DNA from: Robiginitalea myxolifaciens
GTDB lineage: Bacteria > Bacteroidota > Bacteroidia > Flavobacteriales > Flavobacteriaceae
Reading direction: 5' to 3'
DNA: 64,000 nucleotides
Assembly: GCF_900115205.1 (NCBI RefSeq)
Contig: NZ_FOYQ01000002.1
Location: 1 to 64,000 of the forward strand
Program-made: the position numbers and the translations under genes
Shown: positions 62,065 through 64,000 of the stretch, piece after piece
Layout of the letters: every line of letters starts with the position of its first letter
Position numbering within the stretch: position 1 is the stretch's first letter
Notes under the pieces: model-generated
What the model was told of the DNA's origin: nothing
Seen by the model: the letters and a program-made list of their open reading frames with translations, nothing else
Databases searched by the model: none

Positions 62065-62742
62065 TTAGATAAAGCCACGATTTCGAGCTTCGGTGATCAG
62101 GGCCTGATCGTTCTCTTTTTCGATGCCAAAAAGCGATTTAATCTGCCGCTTTCGGCTTTCAATACTCGGTAGGGAAAGGCTAATATGCTTTATCATATCC
62201 TTGGTTTTGGTGCCAACCGAGAGGAGATAGAGAATTTGCTTGTCGTTTTCGTCCAGGGGGATGGAATTAGCCATTTTTTTACGAATAGCCACCAGGGCCT
62301 TTTGAGTGTAATACGGCGGATTTTTCATAACCGTCTCCACCATAGCCTGCAAAGACCGCTGGTCGATTTCCGATTTCACCATGTAGCCCTCGGGATCAAC
62401 CGTTTGCATTATGCTGTTAATGCGGTAATTATCACTAAAGGAAGACATAAATACAATTCGGGTTTCCGGGCTGATTTCACGAGCCAGAATACCGATATCT
62501 TCTCCCGTTTTATTCTTTATGTCGGAATTGGTATTGGCACTTAGCTGAATATCGAGCAAAAGAATTCCGTAGGGGATGGTCTTTATGGAGCGTTCTAGCT
62601 TATCTACAGCCTCCTCATAGGATTTGGCCATATCCATTTGGACCTCAAAGTCATTGAATTGGGTGTCCTCCAGGATAAATTTATATCCCAGCGTAGTCAT
62701 TTCATGGTCATCAACCGCCAGCATTCTCAACTGCTCCATCAT
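62065..62742 (-). CDS. NarL/LuxR-type response regulator
   Basis: A 225-residue regulator. The receiver has Asp11/Asp12 (AVDDHE), phospho-acceptor Asp64 (LLLDIQL) and a switch Lys in YMVKSE; a loop of about 15 residues after Asp64 (SANTNSDIKNKTGED) is longer than usual. The C-terminal 65 residues form a LuxR-like helix-turn-helix of diverged sequence (DKQILYLLSVGTKTKDMIKHI). It is encoded 22 bases after the histidine kinase and surely pairs with it. Target genes unknown. Confidence 0.88.
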   Translation of the reverse strand: MMEQLRMLAVDDHEMTTLGYKFILEDTQFNDFEVQMDMAKSYEEAVDKLERSIKTIPYGILLLDIQLSANTNSDIKNKTGEDIGILAREISPETRIVFMSSFSDNYRINSIMQTVDPEGYMVKSEIDQRSLQAMVETVMKNPPYYTQKALVAIRKKMANSIPLDENDKQILYLLSVGTKTKDMIKHISLSLPSIESRKRQIKSLFGIEKENDQALITEARNRGFI

Positions 62743-62764
62743 CTACTCTTTTAATTGCCCTTGC

Positions 62765-64000
62765 TTAGCGATCTGCCGGGGCAAATTTGACCTCATTTTC
62801 AGTTATTCCAGAAGGGACTTTCAGGATTACCTCCGTACCCTGACCGGGCGTGGAATGAATCTCCCATTGGCCATTCATTTTCTTTACCCGGGATTTGATA
62901 TTCTTTTGCCCAATACCCCGCTTTCCCTTGCCGGTCTCGAATCCTACGCCATCATCTTTGATGCGTATTTCACAATAACTGCCAAAGGCTCCGAGGGTAA
63001 GGGTTACCCGGCTGGCCTGGGCGTGTTTAACGGTATTTTGAATACATTCCTGAACGATCCGATAGGTATTGATTTTAATCAATCCAGGGAGGTTATCCCA
63101 ATCGCAGTCTTTATCAAAATGCATCTCGTATTCCAGGCCTGCAGCGGTACAAAACTCTTCCAACAGCTCCTCCAGGGATACAATAAAATTATGGAATTTT
63201 TCGTAAGCCGAATCGTTCAACTGATGCGAAATCGTACGTATTTCCTCCTGTACTGTTTGTAACTTGGTAATCGCTTGTTTCCGCAAAGATTGCGAAGCCT
63301 CATCCGATTTTTCATTGAGGCCCAGCAGGACCATGCGAATGCCGTTCATTTCCCCCAAAACCCCATCATGCAGATCTTCAGAAATGCGCTTTTGTTCGTT
63401 TTTCTTACTCTCCTCTATTTTTTCGTTTTGAGTCAGCATCAGGTTAAAGATCTCTTCATTGGTTTCCTGTTGCTTTTTTTCGAACCGCAATTTCTGATTG
63501 CGTACGCGTTGGGAAATTATGATAAAAACTGAGGTGCCCAAGAGCAATACCCCAGCCAATATACCAATATACATTAACTGTCTTCGCTCTAGGTTTTCGT
63601 TCTCGGCAATATATGCGTCGGTATTAAACCGTACACGTGCAAATTTGTCCTGGATTTGCCGTTCATTTATAGCCAGTTGCTCTTTTAAGCTATCCAGGCT
63701 CACCATTAACGCCGGCGCCTTTTCAGGTTCGATTTGAGCTTCCAGTATCATGATGTCCTGCAAGGCATCCAGTTCCCCCAGTTCATTAGCCTTTTCGGTA
63801 GCGTAATGCACGTACTCCAGTGCTTTTGCAGTGTCTTGTTCAGCCCAGTAATACTCAGCCAGAAAGTAATAACTCCTCGGCATGCTCCGCTCTGCATTTA
63901 AGGAATCCCGAATCTGTAGCGCCTGTTTATATCGATATTCTATGGAGTCTTTTTTGTTGTTCGCTAATTCGGTGAGCCCCAGATTCACCAAGCTCCGGGC
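62765..64000 (-). CDS. HisKA_3-type sensor histidine kinase with TPR sensor, 5' end beyond window
   Basis: The last 412 codons of a kinase whose start lies right of the window; the frame stays open to 64000. Visible parts are TPR-like repeats (SIEYRYKQALQIRDSLNAE, YYFLAEYYWAEQDTAKALEY in pieces), a coiled coil, one membrane helix (MYIGILAGVLLLGTSVFIII), the H box in RISEDLHDGVLGEMN, and the ATPase boxes ECIQNTVKHA, IKDDGVGF and KRGIGQKNIKSRVK. This layout (periplasmic TPRs, HisKA_3) is common in Bacteroidota and pairs with NarL regulators, as here. Confidence 0.9.
   Translation of the reverse strand, partial: ARSLVNLGLTELANNKKDSIEYRYKQALQIRDSLNAERSMPRSYYFLAEYYWAEQDTAKALEYVHYATEKANELGELDALQDIMILEAQIEPEKAPALMVSLDSLKEQLAINERQIQDKFARVRFNTDAYIAENENLERRQLMYIGILAGVLLLGTSVFIIISQRVRNQKLRFEKKQQETNEEIFNLMLTQNEKIEESKKNEQKRISEDLHDGVLGEMNGIRMVLLGLNEKSDEASQSLRKQAITKLQTVQEEIRTISHQLNDSAYEKFHNFIVSLEELLEEFCTAAGLEYEMHFDKDCDWDNLPGLIKINTYRIVQECIQNTVKHAQASRVTLTLGAFGSYCEIRIKDDGVGFETGKGKRGIGQKNIKSRVKKMNGQWEIHSTPGQGTEVILKVPSGITENEVKFAPADR

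Overview
The window is a gene-dense, mobile-element-free stretch of a Bacteroidota chromosome, almost certainly a marine-type Flavobacteriaceae with fairly high G+C (about 50%, in the style of Robiginitalea or Muricauda). The evidence is type IX secretion proteins (PorP/SprF, PorD-like), the short flavobacterial RNA polymerase omega, the long 482-residue GAPDH, several flavobacterium-only families (DUF6048, DUF6452, DUF6913, DUF6503; these names are from memory), little Shine-Dalgarno signal, and many copies of the Bacteroidota -7 promoter element TAnnTTTG. The genus guess is inference.

Layout. 1-92: the 3' end of a 5S rRNA gene and its terminator, so an rRNA operon ends at the left edge. 168-3509: a membrane protein of unknown function, an exported amidohydrolase and a hemolysin III family protein. 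3523-8210: a ZIP metal transporter facing a THUMP-domain RNA methyltransferase, then DUF6048, DUF6452 and rlmD. 8316-15000: ornithine aminotransferase (+), then a minus-strand block with rplS, trmD, a GNAT, a coiled-coil membrane protein, GAPDH and an HtrA protease. 15072-18230: dapF, a GNAT, mltG and a lysozyme-like protein. 18267-20878: dnaA, a low-molecular-weight phosphatase and an RsmI-like methylase. 21085-27714: a thioesterase, a ribD/HAD/EamA operon facing GNAT/prmC/ligA. 27724-29411: a 5'-nucleotidase split over two genes. 29472-41997: a long plus-strand run: DUF6913-dapA, bamD-rpoZ-coaBC-porD, recN, fabI, a glycosyltransferase, YbbR, coaE, and a histidine kinase/response regulator pair. 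42031-49262: a minus-strand run: miaA-gntK, exonuclease-K+ channel, yggS, DUF1015, an oxidoreductase and 3-hydroxyacyl-CoA dehydrogenase. 49352-61926: pcm, smpB, DUF6503, a histidine phosphatase, a PorP/SprF-SPOR fusion, TetR, clpB facing ytxJ, a lipoprotein, fahA facing glyA and an unknown protein. 62065-64000: a response regulator and a truncated histidine kinase.

Functionally this is mostly core housekeeping: translation and RNA modification (rlmD, trmD, miaA, prmC, smpB, rplS, THUMP methyltransferase), replication and repair (dnaA, ligA, recN), envelope building (bamD, mltG, dapA, dapF, T9SS parts), coenzyme synthesis (coaBC, coaE, ribD) and stress proteases or chaperones (HtrA, ClpB, YtxJ). 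No intergenic gap exceeds about 150 bp. I see no IS element, prophage, CRISPR array or defence island.

The most interesting points are mechanistic: repeated promoters whose -7 box lies only 1-6 nt from the start codon (rlmD, dapF, ribD, smpB, DUF6503), implying leaderless or near-leaderless mRNAs; a terminator-like hairpin in the dnaA leader; a candidate structured rplS leader; a ZIP transporter frame with no ATG/GTG/TTG for its conserved N-terminus; an exonuclease whose GIY-YIG nuclease half has lost its key residues; a PorP/SprF protein fused to a SPOR-like domain; and a 5'-nucleotidase whose two halves carry different export signals.
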